DNA from: Bacillota bacterium
Lineage (GTDB): Bacteria > Bacillota > Bacilli > Desulfuribacillales > Desulfuribacillaceae
Assembly: GCA_023388635.1 (NCBI GenBank)
Contig: JAEWFW010000016.1
Location: forward strand, 1 to 64,000
DNA length: 64,000 nt
Reading direction: 5' to 3'
Shown here: positions 37,748 to 46,549 of the stretch, one piece after another
Numbering within the stretch: the first letter of the stretch is position 1
Layout: each line of letters opens with the position of its first letter
Made by a program: the position numbers and the translations under genes
Notes under the pieces: model-generated
What the model was told of the DNA's origin: nothing
The model's database searches: none
The model's input: the letters and a program-made list of their open reading frames with translations, nothing else

Positions 37748-40243
37748 CTATTTTAGTTTCCCCAGCCATGACTGAATCATTTCATTAGTAATTGCATCAA
37801 CTATTGCAGTCTCTCGTATAGCAGCACCAAATACCTTCCCTTCTAAAGTATCTGGTATTAAAATTTTCAAAACTTCATCAGCATTTTGGGGTTGATCTAA
37901 TGAATAATACGCTAGAGCTGTATATAGACGAGTCACTTGTTGAATACGAAATTGATGTTCATTTGGCTGCTGATGTTCAACAATTTTCTTATGTAAGCGT
38001 ATATATTGCTCGTAAGCATTAATTGCTTGTTGCCAATACTGACGTGCTTCAGTTTCCTCTTTTCGTTCAAAATGCAATAACCCTAAACGATAATTGTACT
38101 CGATATTGCGATCATAATAATTCGGTACGTACGGAGCAATTTCAACTAGCCGATTTAGCCCATTGACGGCATCGACAGTATATCCATGGGTAAAGTACAT
38201 ATCGATTAGTTGATTTTGAATTCGCGTGTTATACGGGAACTGCTCTGATGCTTTTTTCAATATTGCAAATAACTGTTGCAGGTATTGTTGTTTGACATCT
38301 TCCTTTGTCTCTGAAACAACAATTTCATTTAGAAATTTCGTATAATAGATCAATATATTAACATTTTTAGAATCCGACTGATATGCCGCTCGGATGACAT
38401 CAAATGACTTTGTCACCTGTTTCTGTTGATTTAACACTAACGATTTCTGGTAATTGTTGATTGCATTCAATGGCTGTATGTTGACAAAAAATACAGTGAC
38501 TGTTATTAAAATAATAATTGCCGATTGGATCCAACGAAAAGTTGCACGCTCAGTGATTGGAGATACTAATTTGTTTAAATAACCAGTATCGCGATTTAAA
38601 TTTCTTGCTTGTTCCACTTGTCCTGCTCGATTCCCTTGCTTCTTACTCACACAAGTGACAATCAGCGCAAACAGCATCCATACGTATCCACTGTAACTCG
38701 AATATGCCATATTAAAATCCGCCGCACTATGTGCAAGCAATATTAGTAAAGCAATAGCAACTCCCCACAACTGTAACTTGTAAGCTTCATCAGCCTTACA
38801 AATAACTATGAAAAATACGATAGCAACACCACATAAAAGCACCAACAGAGAGAACAATCCAAAAATCCCTGTTTCCGTCGCTAACTGCATATAGTAAGTA
38901 TGTGCCTGTGTGCTCCAATAAGGATGATCTTGGTACTTTTGAAATAACCCTTGCCAAGCTCCTCCGCCAGCTCCAAATATCGGATAGTCTTGGACAATTT
39001 TCATTGCGTCACGATTAAATGTAAACCGCAGTAAATCTGTACTTGTAGATTCTATATTCTGTAATGTTTGTAATCTCTGCCACACTGTATTTAAGGAGTC
39101 TAGATTTGCTGATTCCGTTAACAATTGCGGTGCTAAAAATATTCCAGCAATGATAATTATAATAACTATTGTCCCCAAAGCAACTTGTCCTTGACGGTGT
39201 CTCTTTTGATCTTGACTGATCCATTGATATAAGAGATTGCAAACAAAAGCAATTCCATAAAGCGCTACAGCAAGCAATGTAAATTTAGTTATATACGAAG
39301 AGTAGTCAACTACTAAGCTAGGATCAATTGACATAGTTGGATCGTCAATGCTTTTCTGACTAGCAATTTCATATATTTTGATTCCCTTTGCCATACGATT
39401 TGTCAAAATATATAAATATACTCCTGATGCCATACTCACACTAGATAGTATTATGTAAAACAATTTTTGACGTAATGGGACTACAAGCAAAGAAATAACA
39501 TACACGACGATAAATACGAACCATCCGCCTCGCGATCCCGTATGAAGCATGACGGAGAACAGCAAGGTCACAACCACGAGAAACCAAGGAATGAGCCAAG
39601 TGTTCCACTTCTTTATACTATCTGAAACCAAATCTTCACATTGATTTGTGCTTTCGACCATATAGTGTAGTATTAAAAACAATCCCATCAAACAACCTGC
39701 ACCAACAAAGGCCGCTAACGTGTTGGGATATTGGAATACAGATGACATTCGGTTCCCAAGCATTCCATCCGGGAATTCCCAGATACCAAACATAACACCA
39801 TATCCAAATACCGCTACCCACACTGTCGTCAAAAAGAATGTTCCCACTGCAATTTGTTGCTGTATCCGTGTCTTGACAGTCATTATAATGATCATCGCAA
39901 CGATGACATTATTGAAGTTGCGCAAGAATTCATTACGTGCTAACCCTGGTTCTACGGCACCAATCATAGAGATCAAATAAGCAAAAGGCAACAACCAGAA
40001 AAGACAGTCGATAAGTCTACACGGTAATGACGAATTGCTATCGTTCAAACCTTTCACCTTTGCACCTCTAGCACCCCACCGGAACACAGCCAAAATAATA
40101 AACAGGGCAATGCAAATCAAATGGAATACAAAATAGTTCTCAGCAAAAAAAAGCCCGCGATAATACGGGCTTATAACCATAATGAACAGTAGTATCACAA
40201 ATATACAATTTTCAAAGGTTACAAATTGCTTAAATCTGTTCAT
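37748..40243 (-). CDS. O-antigen-ligase-like membrane protein with C-terminal TPR domain
   Basis: 831 residues. About 12-14 membrane helices span residues 15-570, with the Wzy_C region around HTGSRGGWFVFIVVYVISLL and IVQDYPIFGAGGGAWQGLFQ, and the loop His in HPYWSTQAHTYYMQLATETG. Residues about 600-830 form tetratricopeptide-type repeats (NYQKSLVLNQQKQVTKSFDV; YNYRLGLLHFERKEETEARQ). Wzy_C-TPR proteins polymerise or ligate glycans to lipid or protein acceptors. It is 10 bases after the SLH-protein gene, so they form one operon; transfer of glycan to an SLH or S-layer protein is an attractive but unproven idea. Confidence 0.87.
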   Translation of the reverse strand: MNRFKQFVTFENCIFVILLFIMVISPYYRGLFFAENYFVFHLICIALFIILAVFRWGARGAKVKGLNDSNSSLPCRLIDCLFWLLPFAYLISMIGAVEPGLARNEFLRNFNNVIVAMIIIMTVKTRIQQQIAVGTFFLTTVWVAVFGYGVMFGIWEFPDGMLGNRMSSVFQYPNTLAAFVGAGCLMGLFLILHYMVESTNQCEDLVSDSIKKWNTWLIPWFLVVVTLLFSVMLHTGSRGGWFVFIVVYVISLLVVPLRQKLFYIILSSVSMASGVYLYILTNRMAKGIKIYEIASQKSIDDPTMSIDPSLVVDYSSYITKFTLLAVALYGIAFVCNLLYQWISQDQKRHRQGQVALGTIVIIIIIAGIFLAPQLLTESANLDSLNTVWQRLQTLQNIESTSTDLLRFTFNRDAMKIVQDYPIFGAGGGAWQGLFQKYQDHPYWSTQAHTYYMQLATETGIFGLFSLLVLLCGVAIVFFIVICKADEAYKLQLWGVAIALLILLAHSAADFNMAYSSYSGYVWMLFALIVTCVSKKQGNRAGQVEQARNLNRDTGYLNKLVSPITERATFRWIQSAIIILITVTVFFVNIQPLNAINNYQKSLVLNQQKQVTKSFDVIRAAYQSDSKNVNILIYYTKFLNEIVVSETKEDVKQQYLQQLFAILKKASEQFPYNTRIQNQLIDMYFTHGYTVDAVNGLNRLVEIAPYVPNYYDRNIEYNYRLGLLHFERKEETEARQYWQQAINAYEQYIRLHKKIVEHQQPNEHQFRIQQVTRLYTALAYYSLDQPQNADEVLKILIPDTLEGKVFGAAIRETAIVDAITNEMIQSWLGKLK

Positions 40244-40253
40244 TTATTCACCT

Positions 40254-42944
40254 TTATTTAATCTTAATTCCAAGTATCTGATCGTTAAACGTATACAGAA
40301 CAATTGTCGATCCTTTAGCGATATCTCCAATCAAATAATACGTACTTCCTTTCCAAACTTGCACTTTTCCATCTACTACTTGGTTTTTATAGCTTCTAGA
40401 GCTATCATAATAGTAGATGCGCGATCCTAATGTGTCAAAAAACTCAACTTCATTCACTGCTGCTAAATAGATTCTCGTTTTATCCCCAATGGTTATTACT
40501 TTAACAAAATCGTCTCCTTTAACAACTCCTGCCGAAATTCGATTGCCTGTAGTTGAATAAATTTCCACATCATTATTTAGCACAATATCCAAATTACGAT
40601 CAATTCCTCTAACATACAAACGGTTAGTCGCCGTATTGACAGATGTGACATTCCCATAAACTGGTGGAATTACTTTCATGCTCTCCAAATCATATCCAAT
40701 AAACGACAGCTCCACAGCATCATTAACATTTACGTTCTCTAATTTAGCCTTAGATATTCCATCTATTTCAATTTCTGTGTCAGAATAGATATAGTAACGC
40801 AATACTTCTCTAGTATCATTAGGATCTTGAACTTCAATGCGATCCCAGCTCGTGTTGACTGATGTAACGATTGACGCAAACGATGATTTAGTCTGTACTC
40901 GTTTAATGCGGTTACCATCAAGATGAGCGATAATAGACATGCCTCGCTTCAAATCACTAATTTCCGGTCGGCTGATATTAAAGATCTCAATTGTCGTGTT
41001 ATTATCAATCTCATACGTAACAAGACCACCATCATGCTTGATTGCAATTGTACCACGTGTTCTATTGTAAGATTCCACTTCTCCTTCGATTGTATTATTA
41101 ATCGTGATACGTTTAAGTATATCTTTATCAATAATTAATGTAACATAGCGTCCTTCACGCAAATCACTCAATTTCCCATCCGGCTCTTTGTCAAGATAAA
41201 TGTCTAACATGTTATCGTATTTAAAGGTTTTTAAATCATTCGCGGATGTCTCAATTGTTATAATAGAGTATGCCGTATTAAGGTCGACAATTTTCCCACG
41301 AATTGTATCGACGGCTCCTCTGTTAAGAACCTCTACTTTAGTTAAGACTTCCCCATCAATGGTAAACTTTACTTGATCCCCAACAGCTAAATCGGCAATC
41401 GTAGGATATACAACATCTGGGATATTATATATTGTCTTGTCATCTACTCTATAAGCGATTGGCGTTGATTCACTAGTAAGAACCGTAATGATTTTATCCT
41501 TTACAGAAATGGCAACAATACTTCCACGATCATCCACTACTTTATATGGTTTTAATAATGTTATTTTACTGACGCGCTCCTTGTTTAGCTGCAATTGCAC
41601 TTCATCACCCACAACTAAATCGCGCACGGTAGCAAAACGGATTCCCTCATATTCAACATTAACGACATCGTCAATTAGATATGCCGTATAACGTCCGTTG
41701 TTCTCAATCGTCAAAATTCCTTGTTCGAGATCAAGGGCAAATATCTTCCCTTTTAAAATAGCTTCTTCGGATGATTTCGTCAGCTCAATTCTTGTGATCA
41801 TATTAGATGTTGATGCTAGCGTCACTTCATCGCCTACATGTAAATCTCCTATCGAAACTGATTTATTTTGTACAACATCTCGTACAACTACATTGGTGCC
41901 ATAAGTAGCTGTATACAACGTGTTATCTTCTTTCTTAATGATAATTACACGCTGCTCCGGGTAAATTTGTAGTAGTGCCCCTTTATGTGTATTAGTCTCT
42001 GCTACTGGTGCTTCTTCTTTTTCTACAACAGGGAGATTCGTATAATATATCGGATTGATCTTTTCAATATATGCCAATTCTCTCGACGAATTAGCATAAA
42101 AACGAATCGCATCTGATATAGCTAATTGACTCAAGGCTATTTTATTGTATGAATCATTATAAACTGCTAGCGTATCTGACAACCGATATGTCGTTTTTTG
42201 ATTTTCACCGGTAACAACTACTATCTGACTCTCTGTTACACTTTCAATCACACCAACAGGAAGCTGTCCAGCAACATCATTCATATATCGATCAGAACGA
42301 CTGATCAGAGTCGCTAACTCTGCTCTAGTAACTGCCTGATTAGGACGATATTCATACTTACCCGAAGTCGTCGGATATCCGGAGACAACCCCTTTCTGCA
42401 CCGCCAAAGCTACATAACGCTTCGCAAAAACAGGTATCTGTGCATCGTCGACAAAGTCCGTTATTGCTGTAGGATTGACCTCTTCTTCCATACCTAACAT
42501 CCGTATCAATAATTGAGCCGTCCAAGCTCTTGATGCACCCGCATTCGGTCGAAAGGTTCCTTCATCTACAAGCTTTTCCTTAATTGCTACACTGACAAAT
42601 CCCTTAGCATTCCAAGATGTCGGCAAATCATATTTAGAAGTGTCTAATTGGTTATTTGTATTATCAGCTGCCTTCTCTAGTCCCATGGCTCTCACAGCCA
42701 TAACAACTGCTTCTAGCTGTGTTACTGTTTGATCAGGCTTAAACAGACCATTGCCATAACCTGAAATAACTCCACGCAATTCTGTTTTTAAAATATGAGC
42801 TAACGCCCAATGATTTGTTGCAACATCATGGAATGGAGAATATCCTGTTGCCTGTACTTGTCCGATTCCGTTTGGGGTGACCGTTAACACAAGTGCTATA
42901 ATTGTTACTATCAATGTTATTTTATGTATATTAGTTTTTGTCAC
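40254..42944 (-). CDS. SLH-domain surface protein with repeated beta units
   Basis: 896 residues. A signal peptide (1-32) precedes three SLH modules (about 35-90, 105-160, 165-225): GVISGYGNGLFKPDQTVTQ, a degenerate middle one and GVVSGYPTTSGKYEYRPNQA. The remaining 650 residues are ten or so units of about 60-65 residues repeating the theme GKIFALDLEQGILTIENNGR then VGDEVxLxxxxxxVxKI, probably small beta barrels. The protein at 4737-7253 has the same design. It is wall-anchored via SLH and otherwise of unknown function. It is co-transcribed with the TPR ligase gene. Confidence 0.88.
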   Translation of the reverse strand: MTKTNIHKITLIVTIIALVLTVTPNGIGQVQATGYSPFHDVATNHWALAHILKTELRGVISGYGNGLFKPDQTVTQLEAVVMAVRAMGLEKAADNTNNQLDTSKYDLPTSWNAKGFVSVAIKEKLVDEGTFRPNAGASRAWTAQLLIRMLGMEEEVNPTAITDFVDDAQIPVFAKRYVALAVQKGVVSGYPTTSGKYEYRPNQAVTRAELATLISRSDRYMNDVAGQLPVGVIESVTESQIVVVTGENQKTTYRLSDTLAVYNDSYNKIALSQLAISDAIRFYANSSRELAYIEKINPIYYTNLPVVEKEEAPVAETNTHKGALLQIYPEQRVIIIKKEDNTLYTATYGTNVVVRDVVQNKSVSIGDLHVGDEVTLASTSNMITRIELTKSSEEAILKGKIFALDLEQGILTIENNGRYTAYLIDDVVNVEYEGIRFATVRDLVVGDEVQLQLNKERVSKITLLKPYKVVDDRGSIVAISVKDKIITVLTSESTPIAYRVDDKTIYNIPDVVYPTIADLAVGDQVKFTIDGEVLTKVEVLNRGAVDTIRGKIVDLNTAYSIITIETSANDLKTFKYDNMLDIYLDKEPDGKLSDLREGRYVTLIIDKDILKRITINNTIEGEVESYNRTRGTIAIKHDGGLVTYEIDNNTTIEIFNISRPEISDLKRGMSIIAHLDGNRIKRVQTKSSFASIVTSVNTSWDRIEVQDPNDTREVLRYYIYSDTEIEIDGISKAKLENVNVNDAVELSFIGYDLESMKVIPPVYGNVTSVNTATNRLYVRGIDRNLDIVLNNDVEIYSTTGNRISAGVVKGDDFVKVITIGDKTRIYLAAVNEVEFFDTLGSRIYYYDSSRSYKNQVVDGKVQVWKGSTYYLIGDIAKGSTIVLYTFNDQILGIKIK

Positions 42945-43052
42945 TTGATCATCTCCTGTTCCCTTTTCTTTTTTCGCATACTTTCTTTTTCTACAAAACC
43001 AGGAATTTCTCCTGCCTGATATGGCTTTTCCAAATTATAGACGTTATTATCA

Positions 43053-43067
43053 ATGAAAATGTTTCAT
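43053..43067. promoter_or_regulatory. Perfect palindrome upstream of the SLH/ligase operon
   Basis: ATGAAA-ATG-TTTCAT. A TATAAT on the minus strand lies about 15 bases downstream (near 43035), so the palindrome covers the -35 region. It is possibly an operator. There is no strong terminator between the subtilase gene and this operon. Confidence 0.35.
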
Positions 43068-43076
43068 AATTACTGA

Positions 43077-45218
43077 TTATTTTTTCATGATTCTCGCTAT
43101 CATAGCTGCTGCTTCCGCACGTGTTATAGAATTATTAGGATAAAAGTATCCATTAGGATATCCCTGTAAAATTTGACCTCTCGTCAAACTACTAATTGCT
43201 TGATTCGCCCAATAATTTGACGGTACATCGGAAAACGTATTGTATGCTGTCTTGGGAAGCTGACTTTGATAGGCATTATACATCAATATTGCAATTTCAG
43301 CCCTACTGATTCGCTCATTCGGTCGAAATGTTTGATCAGGATATCCATTGAGCAATTTGTATTGTTTAGCGGTAGAGATCGCCTGATGAGCCCAGTGGTT
43401 GACCGGCACGTCACTAAAAGCACGGCTATTAGATTTTGGAATTGCTAATTTCATCTGAGTTACAATCATACTGATAAATTCTGCTCGCGTAATCGCTTGA
43501 TTAGGATGGAAACGAGTTCCGCTAAAATCAGTGAGAATTCCCTCTTGATATAAATATCGAATATCGCTTTCCGCCCAATGATATGTGATGTCCGTGTATT
43601 TCGCTGCATTTAAAAGTCGAAAACTGACATCAACTGTGTACGGGTAATTAATAACATTACCGTTATAATCGCGAATACCAAAATAGAAAGTACCGAGTTC
43701 TCTTGAACTATAAAAAGATTCCGAATAACCGGCAGCATTATAGTCAACAGTATGTCTAGTGCCACCTTTTTGAATAACCAATATCGGATCCATATGCTCC
43801 GGAATTCCTGTAGCAAGTATTCTCAAATCTCCCTGTTCCTGAACATTTACGTAAAACCAATCATAATCATTGGCAGTATGCAAAGTGGCTGAAATGTTTG
43901 CTTGCAGAGGTAGCTCTACTGCTCTATCAGGGGTATTGTTCGGCTCCCAAATATCAGCACCTATTCCGTAATCCAGAATAAAACTTGCAGTCATTGGGGT
44001 ATTTGCCCTATCACTACCTACCCTTAGGTAACAAGCTTCTCTACTGACACGAAATGTTGTCTTCTGCCCATCAGATGCTAACCAGCTACTATTAAGCAAC
44101 CTCATATTCTGATCAAAAACATCGAGCCGCAAAGAACGATTTACTCGATTTCGATATGTCAAAGTAATACTACCTTCATGACCCGGATCGATGCGATACC
44201 AACGATATTGATTACTATTTGTTAATCTGGAGCTGAATACCCCCGAACGCGATAGATTGATTGCTCTCGCCGGAGTCGTATTTGTCTGATCCTGTAATAA
44301 TTTATTAATTCCTATCCCAGACAATTGATCATAATCAACTTCTCCATATGCAAGCTGCGTATTCCAATTATGAGCATTCTTACTGCTAAATAAAATATAT
44401 GACATCACTTCTTCAATCGTTGCTGTGGGACTTTCCTGTATTAAACGCGCTGCAAATGCTGCTACCATCGGCGTTGCCATCGAAGTTCCATTTGCGTATC
44501 GAGTTCCAGAACGAAGTTTCAAGACATTAACTTGCTCTCCTTGCGCTAGAACATTTAGTTCATAGCCTGCTGGGGTAAAAGACGAACGAACCCCATTATC
44601 AGCAACAGAACCTACTGACAAAACTGTTGGATATGCGGCTGGGTATTGTACTTGTCGGGTATTATTCCCCGCTGCTGCCACAATCAGCACATCATTGTCA
44701 TATGCATAATCAACAGCATCCTTCAGTATATCGGAGTTGACTGATATCCCAAGAGATAAAACAATAATTCTTGCACCGTAATCAACGGCCCGATAAATAC
44801 TACGTGCCAGAACATAATCTTCAGTCTCTCCATTATCATTAAGTCCTTTTAGAATGATGTATTTTGCATTAGGAAGTAAACCTTTAAGTGCCCCTGACCT
44901 ACCATTTGATGCAAGTAATCCGACAATTTGTGTGCCATGTCCATGTTTGTCTACTACATCATTTGATTCGTCGAACATATTGCGCCAATAAATGACGTCA
45001 ATATCTGACAAGGCGGGATGCTCCCATGAGATCCCTGTATCAATGATAGCCACTCTCTGTGTTACATTCGTAAAAGGCAACATTCTATCATATGCCAAAG
45101 CTGTGACTCTAGTTTTTGGCTCTAGAACTGTATCGCCCTCCATTGCATAAACGGGCGCCCCAGACAGCACGAGAAGAATCACAAGTGTGATTATAAGCAA
45201 TTTCTTTTTGTTTTGCAA
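43077..45218 (-). CDS. SLH-anchored subtilisin-like serine protease (S8)
   Basis: 713 residues from a TTG preceded by GGTGGGAG; earlier in-frame ATGs are rejected because a -10 box (45253-45258) lies among them. The signal peptide ends at VYA (about residue 25). The peptidase S8 catalytic triad is complete: Asp60 in VAIIDTGISW, His94 in HGHGTQIVGLLASN, Ser246 in NGTSMATPMVAAF, with Asn185 as oxyanion residue in VAAAGNN. Two pre-peptidase C-terminal (PPC)-like beta domains follow (about 300-520). Three good SLH modules end the protein (FSDVPVNHWAHQAISTAKQY, GYPNGYFYPNNSITRAEAAA). There is no obvious I9 propeptide. It is a wall-tethered protease that may process S-layer or other surface proteins. 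Confidence 0.92.
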   Translation of the reverse strand: MQNKKKLLIITLVILLVLSGAPVYAMEGDTVLEPKTRVTALAYDRMLPFTNVTQRVAIIDTGISWEHPALSDIDVIYWRNMFDESNDVVDKHGHGTQIVGLLASNGRSGALKGLLPNAKYIILKGLNDNGETEDYVLARSIYRAVDYGARIIVLSLGISVNSDILKDAVDYAYDNDVLIVAAAGNNTRQVQYPAAYPTVLSVGSVADNGVRSSFTPAGYELNVLAQGEQVNVLKLRSGTRYANGTSMATPMVAAFAARLIQESPTATIEEVMSYILFSSKNAHNWNTQLAYGEVDYDQLSGIGINKLLQDQTNTTPARAINLSRSGVFSSRLTNSNQYRWYRIDPGHEGSITLTYRNRVNRSLRLDVFDQNMRLLNSSWLASDGQKTTFRVSREACYLRVGSDRANTPMTASFILDYGIGADIWEPNNTPDRAVELPLQANISATLHTANDYDWFYVNVQEQGDLRILATGIPEHMDPILVIQKGGTRHTVDYNAAGYSESFYSSRELGTFYFGIRDYNGNVINYPYTVDVSFRLLNAAKYTDITYHWAESDIRYLYQEGILTDFSGTRFHPNQAITRAEFISMIVTQMKLAIPKSNSRAFSDVPVNHWAHQAISTAKQYKLLNGYPDQTFRPNERISRAEIAILMYNAYQSQLPKTAYNTFSDVPSNYWANQAISSLTRGQILQGYPNGYFYPNNSITRAEAAAMIARIMKK

Positions 45219-45252
45219 ATCTATTCTCCCACCTTGAAGTTCCCTTTTCGAC

Positions 45253-45258
45253 ATTATA
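45253..45258 (-). promoter_or_regulatory. -10 box of the subtilase gene
   Basis: TATAAT 35-40 bases upstream of the TTG start. Its -35 would fall in the T-run of the preceding terminator, so the match there is poor. Confidence 0.35.
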
Positions 45259-45271
45259 ACATACATTGGCA

Positions 45272-45303
45272 AAAAAAGACGAATGTCTTTAATAAGACAT
45301 TCG
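45272..45303 (-). terminator. Rho-independent terminator after the TolC-like gene
   Basis: Perfect 10-base stem CGAATGTCTT/AAGACATTCG with a 4-base loop, followed on the minus strand by TCTTTTTTT. Confidence 0.93.
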
Positions 45304-45331
45304 CGTATTTTCCATTGTTATTTAAAGAGTG

Positions 45332-46462
45332 TTAGTTTGCTCCAGATGAAGCAAGCCACGGTTCGTTCAACAGAAGCAACAGCCGTTGATGTTGTGCCTC
45401 TAAATTAAATTTTTGAAATTGCAATGTCTCTAATTGATTTTCAATTTTAAGCAATTCTAAATGCGGAACCATACCTAATTCATAATACAATTTTGTGCTT
45501 TTTACACCTTCTAATAAGGTCTTTTCATTAATTAGCACTTCTTGATATTTCTTTTCAAGATCTTGTACAGTTGTATGCAATTTATAAACACCATCACGTA
45601 TAGCATCTCGCGTTGATGATATCTGATTTTTAACACTATCTACGTTTAACTGTTTCACTTTATACGTATCATAACTAGCTTGATTATACGTATAATTATC
45701 CACTTCCATCTGTTGTAGATATCTTTTTTGCTCCAAAAGCCACATATCTGGACTCATATCAATCACACGATTACTATGCAAGTCTAAATCGAAATCACCG
45801 ATTTCTTCCCATTTCGTCTCAATCGCCAATTCCATATTCCTTAAATCGGATATTCTAATGAGTGCGTCCAGAGTCAGATAACTTGCCTCTAAAGTCACTT
45901 TTTTGCTTTCTATTGTATTACTAGCTGATAAGTATGCTTGGTCAAATTGTACCTTCTCTAAATCGCTCATCATTCCATAATCATATTTCAAATTAGCCAC
46001 TTGTTTCTCGAGGCGAGCTTGTTCTAAATTATTCTCGGCAATTTCTAAATCCTTACGTGCTATAACAACATCTTGATATGCTGCATGCACTTCGTAAGCA
46101 ATTTTTTCTTTAGCTGTCTCGTATTGTTTTTGGGCAATCTGCCATTGTCTATCTACTGCCACTAATCCATTGATAGTTCCTGATAACATCGCATGCGCAA
46201 CGTCTCCTCCAACGCCTTGCATGGATTCTACGTTACTAATTGAAAACCCATACATTTGATCAGCTCTTTTGCGTTGTTCATATGTTTTCTCGACATCAAT
46301 CTCTAATGAACGCAATGATTTACTATTCTTCCATGCCGCTTCTACTGCTTGCTCATATGTCAATACATTCGGATTTTCCTCTAATTCTTCTTGTGCATAT
46401 ACCTGCACTCCCATGTTCAATAATAAGCTGAACGTCAAAATTGCCGTTATCAATTTTCTCAT
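45332..46462 (-). CDS. TolC-family protein in a Gram-positive context
   Basis: 376 residues with AGGAGGAATAACAA before the ATG and a signal peptide (1-24, ending VYA). Helical repeats fit the outer-membrane-efflux-protein (TolC) family: LTYEQAVEAAWKNSKSLRSL, AYQDVVIARKDLEIAENNLE then KYDYGMMSDLEKVQFDQAYL and YYELGMVPHLELLKIENQLE. The strands that form the outer-membrane barrel in TolC are short or absent. Bacilli lack an outer membrane, yet such proteins occur in some and may form wall-spanning or periplasm-like coiled-coil assemblies. It stands alone between two terminators. It could partner a MacB-like permease such as the one at 1248-2606, but they are 43 kb apart. Confidence 0.82.
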   Translation of the reverse strand: MRKLITAILTFSLLLNMGVQVYAQEELEENPNVLTYEQAVEAAWKNSKSLRSLEIDVEKTYEQRKRADQMYGFSISNVESMQGVGGDVAHAMLSGTINGLVAVDRQWQIAQKQYETAKEKIAYEVHAAYQDVVIARKDLEIAENNLEQARLEKQVANLKYDYGMMSDLEKVQFDQAYLSASNTIESKKVTLEASYLTLDALIRISDLRNMELAIETKWEEIGDFDLDLHSNRVIDMSPDMWLLEQKRYLQQMEVDNYTYNQASYDTYKVKQLNVDSVKNQISSTRDAIRDGVYKLHTTVQDLEKKYQEVLINEKTLLEGVKSTKLYYELGMVPHLELLKIENQLETLQFQKFNLEAQHQRLLLLLNEPWLASSGAN

Positions 46463-46504
46463 TTGTTATTCCTCCTCTATGTGAAATCCATTGTATCATA
46501 AGAA

Positions 46505-46542
46505 CAAAAAAAATAGAACCCCATATGAGGTTCTATTTTTTA
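46505..46542 (-). terminator. Rho-independent terminator of the surface-protein gene
   Basis: AAAATAGAACC pairs with GGTTCTATTTT around a short loop, and an 8-base T-run follows on the minus strand. It lies 8 bases after the stop codon. Confidence 0.92.
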
Positions 46543-46549
46543 ACTTTAA

